Positions 1-8,078 of a stretch of DNA of 64,000 nucleotides are shown here, in pieces. Source of the stretch: UBA3263 sp964528425 (lineage in GTDB: Bacteria; Bacteroidota; Bacteroidia; Bacteroidales; Muribaculaceae); contig CAZGTD010000008.1 of NCBI GenBank assembly GCA_964528425.1, forward strand, positions 1-64,000. The letters run 5' to 3'. Position numbers and translations under genes: made by a program. The notes under the pieces are model-generated. The model made no database searches and was not told the DNA's origin. It saw only the letters and a program-made list of their open reading frames with translations. Numbering within the stretch: the stretch's first letter is position 1; each line of letters opens with the position of its first letter.

Positions 1-248
1 AAATGGGCGGCGTTGACATCATCGTGTTCACCGGCGGCGTTGGCGAAAACCAGGTCGGCGTGCGCGAAAACGTTTGCTCTCCGCTGAAATTCATGGGCGT
101 TGAACTCGACACGGCGCTGAACGCAACCGTCCACGGCACCGAAACCGTTATCTCCACTCCGGCGTCGAAAGTCAAGGTCGTTGTTGTTCCCACCGACGAG
201 GAACTGACCATCGCCCGCGACACCCGCGACATCGTTGAAAAACTCTAA
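1..248 (+). CDS. ackA: Acetate kinase, C-terminal fragment
   Basis: This is the last ~81 residues of acetate kinase; the gene starts before the window. Acetate kinase makes ATP and acetate from acetyl phosphate in the cytosol, the last step of the Pta-AckA fermentation route. The fragment carries the ASKHA-type motif FTGGVGENQ and the downstream stretch VRENVCSPLKFMG, and ends with IARDTRDIVEKL, all typical of the AckA C-terminal domain. The ATG at position 3 is internal to the gene and not a start. A strong hairpin follows directly, so this gene ends its transcription unit. The upstream partner pta would be expected outside the window. Confidence 0.9.
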   Translation, partial: MGGVDIIVFTGGVGENQVGVRENVCSPLKFMGVELDTALNATVHGTETVISTPASKVKVVVVPTDEELTIARDTRDIVEKL

Positions 249-267
249 AACCGCATCAACCGCAAAG

Positions 268-310
268 TTAGTAATCAGTAACCGGCACCGAGCCGGTTAC
301 TAATTACTAA
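268..310 (+). terminator. Long inverted repeat / terminator after ackA
   Basis: Two 19-bp arms (268-286 and 292-310) pair with a single C-A mismatch around a 5-nt loop. The inner GTAACCGGC/GCCGGTTAC part is GC rich and the outer part AT rich. The hairpin starts 19 nt after the ackA stop and is followed by AT-rich sequence. The AT-rich outer arms could act as U-tract for transcription from either side. It separates ackA from the ddh operon. Confidence 0.7.
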
Positions 311-341
311 TTGCTAATTAATAATCAATCTGACAAACGCA

Positions 342-1232
342 GTGATCAAAGTAGCAATTGTAGGCTACGGAAATATCGGGCGCTACGTGCTCGACTCCGT
401 TCTTGAAGCCCCCGACATGGAGCTGGCCGGCATCGTTCGCCGCTCGGCTGAAAACATTCCCTCAGAATTGCGCGACTTCAACGTCGTTACCGACATTGCC
501 CGCCTGGGCAAGGTCGACGTTGCCATTCTCGCAACTCCGACGCGCCACGTTGAAGAAAATGCCGCCAAATATCTTGCCGCCGGCATCAACACGGTTGACT
601 CCTTCGACATCCACGGCTCCATCCCCGCCCTCCGCCGCAACCTGGGCGAGGTTGCCCGCGCCAACGGAACCGTTGCGGTTATCTCCGCCGGCTGGGACCC
701 GGGCTCGGACTCCATTGTGCGCGCTCTGATGGAAGCCGCCGCGCCCAAAGGCGTGACCTACACCAACTTCGGCCCCGGCATGAGCATGGGCCACAGCGTT
801 TGCGTGCGCTCCAAAGAGGGCGTTAAAGATGCCCTGTCGATGACCATTCCGCTCGGAACCGGAATCCATCGCCGCATGGTCTACGTTGAACTGCTTCCGG
901 GCGCCAAGCTCGAAGAAGTTGCGGCCGCCGTTAAGGCCGACCCCTACTTTGCCAGCGACGAAACCCACGTTATTCAGGTTGAATCGGTCGATGCCGTGCG
1001 CGACATGGGCCACGGCGTCAACATGACCCGCAAGGGCACCTCGGGCCGCACCCCGTCGCAGCGCTTTGAATTCAACATGGCAATCAACAACCCCGCGCTC
1101 ACGGCCCAGATTCTCGTCGGGGCAGCCCGCGCCGCCATGCGCCAGCAACCCGGGTGCTACACCATGATTGAAATTCCGGTCATTGACCTCCTTCCGGGCT
1201 CGCGCGAAGAAAACGTTGCTAAACTCGTTTAA
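342..1232 (+). CDS. ddh: meso-diaminopimelate D-dehydrogenase
   Basis: A 296-aa cytosolic NADP-dependent enzyme that converts tetrahydrodipicolinate to meso-diaminopimelate in one step, for lysine and peptidoglycan synthesis. The Rossmann motif VGYGNIGRYVLD lies at the N-terminus; SAGWDPGSDSIVRAL and the GPGMSMGHSV block are family signatures of the substrate domain. The length is close to usual for the family. The start is GTG, chosen because the Rossmann strand begins immediately after it; no earlier in-frame start fits. Its stop is immediately followed by the surE ATG (TAAATG), so it leads a tight operon. No TAnnTTTG promoter box was found in the short gap after the ackA hairpin. Confidence 0.93.
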   Translation: MIKVAIVGYGNIGRYVLDSVLEAPDMELAGIVRRSAENIPSELRDFNVVTDIARLGKVDVAILATPTRHVEENAAKYLAAGINTVDSFDIHGSIPALRRNLGEVARANGTVAVISAGWDPGSDSIVRALMEAAAPKGVTYTNFGPGMSMGHSVCVRSKEGVKDALSMTIPLGTGIHRRMVYVELLPGAKLEEVAAAVKADPYFASDETHVIQVESVDAVRDMGHGVNMTRKGTSGRTPSQRFEFNMAINNPALTAQILVGAARAAMRQQPGCYTMIEIPVIDLLPGSREENVAKLV

Positions 1233-2012
1233 ATGAAACAAAAAGAACCTCTGCTGATACTAATCGCCAACGACGACGGCATCAATGCCCGCGGTCTGCG
1301 CCACTTGATTGACTGCGTAAATCACATGGACATCGTTGCTGAGATCTATGCCGTGGCTCCGGCAGGACACTGCTCTGGCATGAGCTCGGCAATAACCGTG
1401 GCCTCGCCTCTGAGCCTGATTCCGCATCCCGATTACGAAGGTGCGAAAATGTTTGCCGTAACCGGCACTCCGGTCGACTGCGTGAAGCTCGGCATCCATG
1501 CCGCATTGCCCCGCATTCCCGACCTGATGCTGTCGGGCGTGAACCATGGCTCAAATTCCGGCAACTCCAATATCTATTCCGGAACCATGGGCGCGGCTAT
1601 GGAAGCGTGCATGATCGGCATCCCCTCCATCGGCTTTTCGCTGCTAAGCCACCGCCCCGACGCTGATTTTTCGGAAACCACTCCGTTTATCAAAAAGATT
1701 ATCAGCACAGTGCTTGACCAAGGGCTACCGAAAGGCGTATGCCTTAACGTCAATATGCCGAAAGAATGCAAACCCAAGGGCATTAAAGTCACAGCCTGCG
1801 CCGAGGGCCGCTGGACCGAGGAATATCAAGCCTACGATTCACCCCACGGTCAGAAATTCTATTGGCTCACCGGGCAATATATTGACTTTGACCCCGAAAA
1901 CCCTGCCGGCGATAACTATTGGCTGCGGCGTGAATATGTAACCGTTACTCCGATTCGCCCCGACCAGACTGCTTTCGACGCTATTCCCGCCCTTTCAACG
2001 CTTCTTGACTAA
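1233..2012 (+). CDS. surE: 5'/3'-nucleotidase SurE
   Basis: A 259-aa cytosolic metal-dependent phosphatase acting on nucleoside 5'- and 3'-monophosphates. Visible signatures are the metal-binding NDDGINARGL at the N-terminus, then GTPVDCVKLG, the SGVNHGSNSG loop and YSGTMGAAMEA, in the family order. It begins with the base after the ddh stop codon and nearly touches the next gene, so translational coupling is likely. Nothing unusual was seen in length or motifs. Confidence 0.95.
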   Translation: MKQKEPLLILIANDDGINARGLRHLIDCVNHMDIVAEIYAVAPAGHCSGMSSAITVASPLSLIPHPDYEGAKMFAVTGTPVDCVKLGIHAALPRIPDLMLSGVNHGSNSGNSNIYSGTMGAAMEACMIGIPSIGFSLLSHRPDADFSETTPFIKKIISTVLDQGLPKGVCLNVNMPKECKPKGIKVTACAEGRWTEEYQAYDSPHGQKFYWLTGQYIDFDPENPAGDNYWLRREYVTVTPIRPDQTAFDAIPALSTLLD

Positions 2013-2013
2013 G

Positions 2014-3006
2014 ATGACCAACCCTCTCGAACCTATTGCTGCATCAATTGCTCCCGAACTGCGGGAGCTCAACAACCGCATTTTAACATCGCTGTCGTCG
2101 CCCAACGACATGATGAACAGCATAGTTCGTGAGTATCTTCAACGCAAAGGCAAACAGATTCGCCCCATAGTGGTTATCCTCGCAGCCCGGCTATTTGCCG
2201 ACCGCGTGACCCACAAGGTAATATCGGCCGCCGCATCGGTTGAAATGCTTCATAATGCGTCGCTGATACACGACGACGTTGTTGACGAATCAAAACTCCG
2301 CCGCAACGAACCGACGCTCAACGGCATCTGGGACAACCATATAGCAGTGCTCGTAGGCGACTTTTTTACCTCAACCTCGCTGCAGCTGGCGTCGGCGACC
2401 GACGATTTGAGAATTATAACCACCATTGCCAACCTGGGCCGCCGCCTGGCTATGGGCGAGCTCGACCAGATTTATAACGCCCGCTACCACAGGCTGTCGG
2501 AAAGCGCCTATTTGCAAACCATCGACCATAAAACCGCATCGCTATTTGTTGCTTGCGCCGAAATGGGGGCTTATGCGGCCGACGCTTCGGCCGATGATCC
2601 GCGCCTGAACGCCCTGCGACTCTACGCGCGCAATCTGGGCCTCTGCTTCCAGATTACCGACGATATTTTCGACTACTATCCCCACCAGGACGAAATCGGC
2701 AAGCCGACCGGCAACGACCTGCGTGAAGGAAAAGTTACATTGCCGCTGCTCAGCGTGCTTCTGCGCCCGGAGTCGCCCAATCGCGAGTCAATGCTTGCCC
2801 TGATATCAAAAGATTCACTAACTACCGACGAAATTAACCGCCTGATGACCTACGCAATTGAAAACGGCGGTATTGAATACTCACGCCGGAAAATGCAGGA
2901 GCTGGCCGATGAGGCCGACTCAGCACTCGATGCTGCATTCGCCCCAAGCGAAACCCGCAGCGCCCTCCACCGGCTTTTGCATCACGTTCTCCACCGTTCG
3001 AAGTAA
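2014..3006 (+). CDS. Polyprenyl (octaprenyl-type) diphosphate synthase
   Basis: A 330-aa trans-prenyltransferase of the IspA/IspB family that elongates farnesyl or geranylgeranyl diphosphate with isopentenyl diphosphate, most likely for the menaquinone side chain. Both aspartate-rich motifs are present: LIHDDVVDE (first) and ITDDIFDYY (second); GKQIRP upstream binds diphosphate. A TTG at 2005 inside the surE end is in frame, but the ATG at 2014, one base after the surE stop, is the better start. Chain length cannot be read from the sequence, so octaprenyl is the family default rather than something shown. Confidence 0.9.
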   Translation: MTNPLEPIAASIAPELRELNNRILTSLSSPNDMMNSIVREYLQRKGKQIRPIVVILAARLFADRVTHKVISAAASVEMLHNASLIHDDVVDESKLRRNEPTLNGIWDNHIAVLVGDFFTSTSLQLASATDDLRIITTIANLGRRLAMGELDQIYNARYHRLSESAYLQTIDHKTASLFVACAEMGAYAADASADDPRLNALRLYARNLGLCFQITDDIFDYYPHQDEIGKPTGNDLREGKVTLPLLSVLLRPESPNRESMLALISKDSLTTDEINRLMTYAIENGGIEYSRRKMQELADEADSALDAAFAPSETRSALHRLLHHVLHRSK

Positions 3007-3025
3007 CCAAGTGCCCAACGCGAAC

Positions 3026-4696
3026 ATGAAACCAATTATCTATCAGATGTTGCCGCGCCTTTTCGGCAATTCAAACCCGACTTGTCAGCCGTGTGGCGCA
3101 CTCGAAACCAACGGTTCAGGCCATTTCAGCGAAATCACCAACTCAACGCTGCGTGCAATCCACGCCCTCGGCGCCACCCATGTTTGGTACACCGGCGTTA
3201 TAGAACATGCTCACTGCCCCGACTATTCAGCATACGGCATTCCCGCTGATAACCCTCACGTTATCAAGGGAAGCGCCGGATCTCCATATGCAATCAGCGA
3301 CTACTACGACGTTGACCCCGACCTGGCCGACAATCCCGCAAACCGCATGGCTGAATTCGAGGACCTTGTCAAACGCACTCACGAGCAGGGGCTGAAAGTT
3401 ATTATTGACTTCGTACCAAACCATGTTGCCCGCATATACCGCTCCGATGCCGCTCCGAAAGGGGTCAGGGATTTCGGAACAGACGATAACCCTATGCAGG
3501 CTTTCAACCCCGACAATAACTACTACTACCTGCCGGGAACACGATTTAGCCCTTCGAACGTTCACCTTGGCGACTACACCGAAGAACCGGCACGCGCTTC
3601 CGGCAACGATTGCTTTACCCCCTCGCCCGACCGCAACGACTGGTATGAAACGGTTAAATTGAACTATGGAGTTGACTATACCGGCGGTTCAGGATGCCAC
3701 TTCCACCCGATTCCCGACACCTGGCATAAAATGCTCCACATTCTGCGCTACTGGACCCGCAAAGGCGTTGACGCATTCCGCTGCGACATGGCCTTTATGG
3801 TTCCCGTTGACTTCTGGCGATGGGCAATCCCCCAGGTGCGACGCCTGCGCAAAAGCGTGCAGTTCATAGCCGAAATCTACGACGTTAACCTCTACCGCAC
3901 ATTCATTGACGCCGGATTCGACTACCTTTACGATAAAGTTAATCTTTACGATACACTGCGCGCCATAGAGACCTACAATGTTGGCGCCGACCGCCTGACA
4001 ACAGCCTGGAAAACAGTCGACGGCCTCGGCGACCACATGCTCAACTTCCTTGAAAACCACGACGAGCAACGCTTTGCCAGTGATTTTTATGCCGGTGACC
4101 CTTGGCGCGTCATTCCCTCGCTGGTAGTTGCGTCGACCTTCTCAACCGGCCCCATGATGATTTATTTCGGCCAGGAACTCGGCGAGCGCGGCATGGAAGC
4201 AGAAGGCTTTTCAGGCTGCGACGGCCGAACCACTATTTTCGACTACTGGAGCCTCGACAAAATGCGCCGCTGGCTCAGCGGAGGAAAGCCGTCGCAAGCC
4301 AATCTTACCGACGACGAAATAAAGTTGCGCAACCTCTACATGCGGGTGCTTAACATAGCCCGCTCGGAAGCGGCAATAACCTCCGGCAGTTTCTTCGACC
4401 TGATGTATGTTAACTACGAAAGCGCCGGGTTGAATCCCCATCGCCACTACACTTATCTGCGCAATCATGGCAACGAAACGCTGCTCATTGCCGTTAACTT
4501 CGACAACCGCGAAGCCGACATGCGCATCAATATTCCCCACCACGCCTTTGACCACCTGGGTCTTCGTGAACAGGAATGCTCGGCAACCGAACTGCTGTCC
4601 GGCCGCAAAGCGCGCAAGGTAGTGTCGTCCGTCCTGCCCTTCACCACCAAGGTTCCGCCCCACGGCGCCGTTATCTGGAAATTCACCCAAAAATAA
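3026..4696 (+). CDS. GH13 alpha-amylase family protein (cytoplasmic)
   Basis: A 556-aa glycoside hydrolase family 13 enzyme acting on alpha-glucans. The four conserved GH13 regions are present: VIIDFVPNHVA (~125), GVDAFRCDMA with nucleophile Asp254, FIAEIYD with acid/base Glu283, and FLENHDEQR with the transition-state Asp346. There is no signal peptide, so it probably works on intracellular glycogen or imported maltodextrins. ATG at 3026 is chosen because the conserved IYQMLPRLFG block follows at once; the open frame upstream overlaps the preceding gene and is not conserved-looking. The stop overlaps the plsC start (TAATG). Exact specificity is unknown. Confidence 0.88.
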   Translation: MKPIIYQMLPRLFGNSNPTCQPCGALETNGSGHFSEITNSTLRAIHALGATHVWYTGVIEHAHCPDYSAYGIPADNPHVIKGSAGSPYAISDYYDVDPDLADNPANRMAEFEDLVKRTHEQGLKVIIDFVPNHVARIYRSDAAPKGVRDFGTDDNPMQAFNPDNNYYYLPGTRFSPSNVHLGDYTEEPARASGNDCFTPSPDRNDWYETVKLNYGVDYTGGSGCHFHPIPDTWHKMLHILRYWTRKGVDAFRCDMAFMVPVDFWRWAIPQVRRLRKSVQFIAEIYDVNLYRTFIDAGFDYLYDKVNLYDTLRAIETYNVGADRLTTAWKTVDGLGDHMLNFLENHDEQRFASDFYAGDPWRVIPSLVVASTFSTGPMMIYFGQELGERGMEAEGFSGCDGRTTIFDYWSLDKMRRWLSGGKPSQANLTDDEIKLRNLYMRVLNIARSEAAITSGSFFDLMYVNYESAGLNPHRHYTYLRNHGNETLLIAVNFDNREADMRINIPHHAFDHLGLREQECSATELLSGRKARKVVSSVLPFTTKVPPHGAVIWKFTQK

Positions 4697-5391
4697 TGAT
4701 TGTACTCTATCGGATTTACCAACTCTTTATAATGATGCCGCTGATGCTCGTGGCAACAGCGATAACCGCTATACTCACCGCAGTCGGCAGCATGATATTC
4801 GGCGGCCGCTGGTGGGGCTACTACCCCCCGATGATCTGGTCGAGGATAATGTGTTGGCTAACGTTGGTCACCGTTGAAGTTCACGGCCGCGAACACATCA
4901 GTAAGGGAACCAGCTACGTTTTCGTTGCCAACCATCAGGGAGCCTACGATATTTTTTCAATCTACGGCTATCTTGGCCATAACTTCCGCTGGATGATGAA
5001 AAAAAGTCTCGAAAACATTCCCATGGTAGGTTGGGCCTGCAAACGGGCCGGCCAGATTTTCGTTGACAATTCATCGCCCGCAGCCATCCGCCGCACAATG
5101 CAGTCGGCCGAACATCAGCTATCGACCGGCATGAGCCTGGTGGTGTTCCCCGAAGGCGCACGCACCTTTACCGGCGAAGTCGGCCGCTTCAAACGCGGAG
5201 CCTACACCCTGGCCCAAGAATTCGGGCTCCCCGTAGTTCCCGTTACTATCGACGGGGCATTCCACGTAATGCCCCGAACGGCCCGCATTCCCCGCTATGG
5301 CCACATCCGGCTGACCATACACCCCCAACTTGACCCCGCCGACCCAGACCTGATTGAAAAATCCCGACAATCGATACTTTCATCCCTGTAA
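4696..5391 (+). CDS. plsC: 1-acyl-sn-glycerol-3-phosphate acyltransferase (PlsC family)
   Basis: A 231-aa membrane-associated lysophosphatidate acyltransferase making phosphatidic acid. A hydrophobic N-terminal segment (residues ~2-35) is a membrane anchor. The catalytic HX4D motif is NHQGAYD and the substrate-binding motif is FPEGART; IPRYGHIRLTI near the end is also typical. The ATG overlaps the GH13 stop codon, which is why it was chosen over longer upstream extensions. It may act on other lysophospholipids, but the basic reaction type is well supported. Confidence 0.9.
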   Translation: MIVLYRIYQLFIMMPLMLVATAITAILTAVGSMIFGGRWWGYYPPMIWSRIMCWLTLVTVEVHGREHISKGTSYVFVANHQGAYDIFSIYGYLGHNFRWMMKKSLENIPMVGWACKRAGQIFVDNSSPAAIRRTMQSAEHQLSTGMSLVVFPEGARTFTGEVGRFKRGAYTLAQEFGLPVVPVTIDGAFHVMPRTARIPRYGHIRLTIHPQLDPADPDLIEKSRQSILSSL

Positions 5392-5415
5392 CCCTCAATT
5401 ATACCACTCGAAAAA

Positions 5416-7314
5416 ATGCGTAAATGGCGTATTGAAGACAGCGCTGAGCTCTACAATATCAATGGATGGGGCCGCAACTATTTCTCCATCAACGAAAAAG
5501 GCCACGTTCAAGTAACTCCCAAAGAAGGGTTGGCAGCGGTCGACCTTAAAGAAGTTATGGACGAACTTCAGGTTCGCGACGTTCAGGCCCCGGTACTGTT
5601 GCGTTTTCCCGACATTCTCGACAACCGCGTAGAAAAAATTTCCAAATGCTTTCAGCAGGCTGCCGAAACGTATGACTACAAAGCTCAGAACTACATCATT
5701 TACCCCATTAAGGTGAACCAGATTCGCGAGGTTGTTGAAGAAATTGTGAGCCACGGCAAAAAATTCAATATCGGCCTCGAAGCAGGTTCCAAACCCGAGC
5801 TCCACGCTGTTCTTGCAACCAATATTGCCGACAACGCCCTGATTATTTGCAACGGCTATAAGGATGAAAACTACATTGAACTCGCCCTGTTGGCCCAAAA
5901 AATGGGGCGCAACATCTACCTGGTGGTAGAAAAACTAAATGAGCTGAAAACTATAGCCAAGGTTGCAAAACGCCTCGATATCGAGCCGAACGTGGGCATT
6001 CGAATAAAGATTTCAAACTCCGGCTCCGGAAAATGGGAAGAAAGCGGCGGCGACCAAAGCAAATTCGGCCTTAACTCCTCCGAACTGCTTGAGGCAGTTG
6101 CTTTTCTGGAACGCAACAATCTTGTTAACTCACTGAAGCTTATCCACTTCCACATCGGAAGCCAGATTACCAAGATTCGCCGGATAAAAAATGCGCTGCG
6201 CGAGGCAATGCAATTCTACGTTCAGCTTACCCGCATGGGATTCAACATCAACTTCGTAGACATCGGCGGGGGCCTGGGTGTTGACTATGACGGCACTCGC
6301 TCATCCTCGTCGGAATCGTCAATGAACTACTCCATTCAGGAATATGCCAACGATGCGGTTTCGGCTCTTGTAGATGCCTGCGTTAAAAACGACATCAAGC
6401 AACCCAACATAATAACCGAAAGCGGCCGCTCGCTGTCGGCTCACCACTCAATTCTGATTTTCGAGGCCCTGGAATCTACATCGCTGCCGGCCTGGAAAGT
6501 TTCGGAAGAACTCGGCGAGGATGCCCATGAACTGGCCCGCGAACTCTATGAAATATGGGATAAGCTTGATTCGCAAAACATTTATGAAGCCTGGCACGAC
6601 GCCTTGCAGATTCGCGAAGAAGCCCTTGAACTCTTTTCAATAGGCCTGCTTGATCTGAGAACGCGCGCGCAGGTTGAAAAACTATTCTGGAGCGTTGCGC
6701 GCGAGGTTGCCGAGCTCGGTAATTCAATGAAACACCCGCCCGAGGAACTGCGCAAAATCGCCCGCATGATTCCCGACAAGTATTTCTGCAACTTTTCCCT
6801 GTTTCAATCGCTCCCCGACAACTGGGCAATTGACCAGGTATTTCCCATCATGCCGATTTCGCGCCTCGACGAAAAACCCACCCGAACCGCAACGATTCAA
6901 GACATGACCTGCGATTCAGACGGCAAAATAGCTCATTTCATAACGGCCTCCGGCCTGAGCGATTCGCTGCCCGTTCATCCGCTGAAACAGGGCGAGCCAT
7001 ATTATATCGGCGTGTTCCTTGTTGGCGCCTACCAGGAAATTCTCGGCGACCTCCACAATCTGTTTGGCGACACAAGCGCAGTTCATATCGACGTATACCC
7101 CGACCGCTATGAAATCGACAAGATTATCGACGGCGAAACGGTTGCCGAGGTTCTCGATTATGTTCAGTTCTCGCCTAAAGCGCTTGTGCGCAACGTTGAG
7201 CGCTGGGTAACCGCCGCTATGAAATCCGGTAAGATATCGCCCGAAGAGGGCCGCGAATTCCTCGGCAACTACCGTTCGGGCCTCTACGGCTACACCTATC
7301 TCGAAAAGAACTGA
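5416..7314 (+). CDS. speA: Biosynthetic arginine decarboxylase
   Basis: A 632-aa PLP enzyme of the alanine-racemase fold that converts arginine to agmatine for polyamine synthesis. The PLP lysine lies in IIYPIKVNQ; HFHIGSQI, VDIGGGLGVDYDG and ESGRSLSAHHS are the other cofactor and substrate motifs. The length matches bacterial biosynthetic SpeA. The TGA overlaps the truA ATG by one base (TGATG). It lies in the long plus-strand run with functionally unrelated neighbours, as is common in compact Bacteroidales genomes. Confidence 0.95.
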   Translation: MRKWRIEDSAELYNINGWGRNYFSINEKGHVQVTPKEGLAAVDLKEVMDELQVRDVQAPVLLRFPDILDNRVEKISKCFQQAAETYDYKAQNYIIYPIKVNQIREVVEEIVSHGKKFNIGLEAGSKPELHAVLATNIADNALIICNGYKDENYIELALLAQKMGRNIYLVVEKLNELKTIAKVAKRLDIEPNVGIRIKISNSGSGKWEESGGDQSKFGLNSSELLEAVAFLERNNLVNSLKLIHFHIGSQITKIRRIKNALREAMQFYVQLTRMGFNINFVDIGGGLGVDYDGTRSSSSESSMNYSIQEYANDAVSALVDACVKNDIKQPNIITESGRSLSAHHSILIFEALESTSLPAWKVSEELGEDAHELARELYEIWDKLDSQNIYEAWHDALQIREEALELFSIGLLDLRTRAQVEKLFWSVAREVAELGNSMKHPPEELRKIARMIPDKYFCNFSLFQSLPDNWAIDQVFPIMPISRLDEKPTRTATIQDMTCDSDGKIAHFITASGLSDSLPVHPLKQGEPYYIGVFLVGAYQEILGDLHNLFGDTSAVHIDVYPDRYEIDKIIDGETVAEVLDYVQFSPKALVRNVERWVTAAMKSGKISPEEGREFLGNYRSGLYGYTYLEKN

Positions 7315-8039
7315 TGGCCCGCTACTTCATGGAGCTGGCCTATAGGGGCGCACCCTTCCACGGCTGGCAGAATCAGCCCGGCCAGCGCACCGTGCAGTCA
7401 GTTATTGAAGAATCCCTGACAACCCTGCTGCGCACTCCAACCGCCATTGTCGGCGCCGGACGCACCGATGCCGGGGTCAACGCATCGAAAATGATTGCTC
7501 ACTTTGACGCAGACCGGCCGGTTGAACCACGCGCGCTGAATTCATTGGTAGGATCCGACATTGCCATCCGTTCCATCCGCATAGTTCACGACACTGCCCA
7601 CGCACGTTTCGACGCCACAGAACGCACCTACCGCTACTGCGCAATCGAACATAAGTCGCCATTCTTATATCCCCTCTGCTGGTATACGCGTCCGCTCGAC
7701 TATGACTCAATGAATCGCGCGGCCGCACTGCTGCTCGAAACCGACGATTTCACCTCGTTTGCCAAGCTACACACCGATGCCAAAACAAACATCTGTAACG
7801 TTACCCGCGCCGAATGGGTTCCGGACGCGGCCACCGGAGGCATGACATTCATCATAACCGCCAACAGGTTTCTGCGCAATATGGTTCGCGCCGTTGTCGG
7901 CACCCTGGTCGACGTTGGCCGCGGAAAAATGACGGTTCAAGAGTTTGCCGATGTAATAACGGCAAAAAACCGATGTGCTGCCGGAACGTCCATGCCTGCT
8001 CATGCACTATATCTGGCCGACGTGCGCTATCCGTATTGA
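7314..8039 (+). CDS. truA: tRNA pseudouridine(38-40) synthase TruA
   Basis: A 241-aa enzyme that isomerises uridines 38-40 of the tRNA anticodon arm. The catalytic aspartate lies in GAGRTDAGVNA; YRGAPFHGWQ at the N-terminus and NRFLRNMVRAVVGTL near the C-terminus are family blocks. The start overlaps the speA stop. The C-terminal motif GTSMPAHALYL is also typical. Confidence 0.95.
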   Translation: MARYFMELAYRGAPFHGWQNQPGQRTVQSVIEESLTTLLRTPTAIVGAGRTDAGVNASKMIAHFDADRPVEPRALNSLVGSDIAIRSIRIVHDTAHARFDATERTYRYCAIEHKSPFLYPLCWYTRPLDYDSMNRAAALLLETDDFTSFAKLHTDAKTNICNVTRAEWVPDAATGGMTFIITANRFLRNMVRAVVGTLVDVGRGKMTVQEFADVITAKNRCAAGTSMPAHALYLADVRYPY

Positions 8040-8078
8040 GCGATGTAATAAAACCGTCGGGCGCCGCGTTATAGTAGT

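Noticed and set aside
462..1241. 259-codon frame antisense to ddh, and similar long antisense frames in trp, gltX, lysS and GH20 genes
   Set aside because: All lie fully opposite well-recognised genes, lack promoters and have the low-complexity composition expected of shadow frames.
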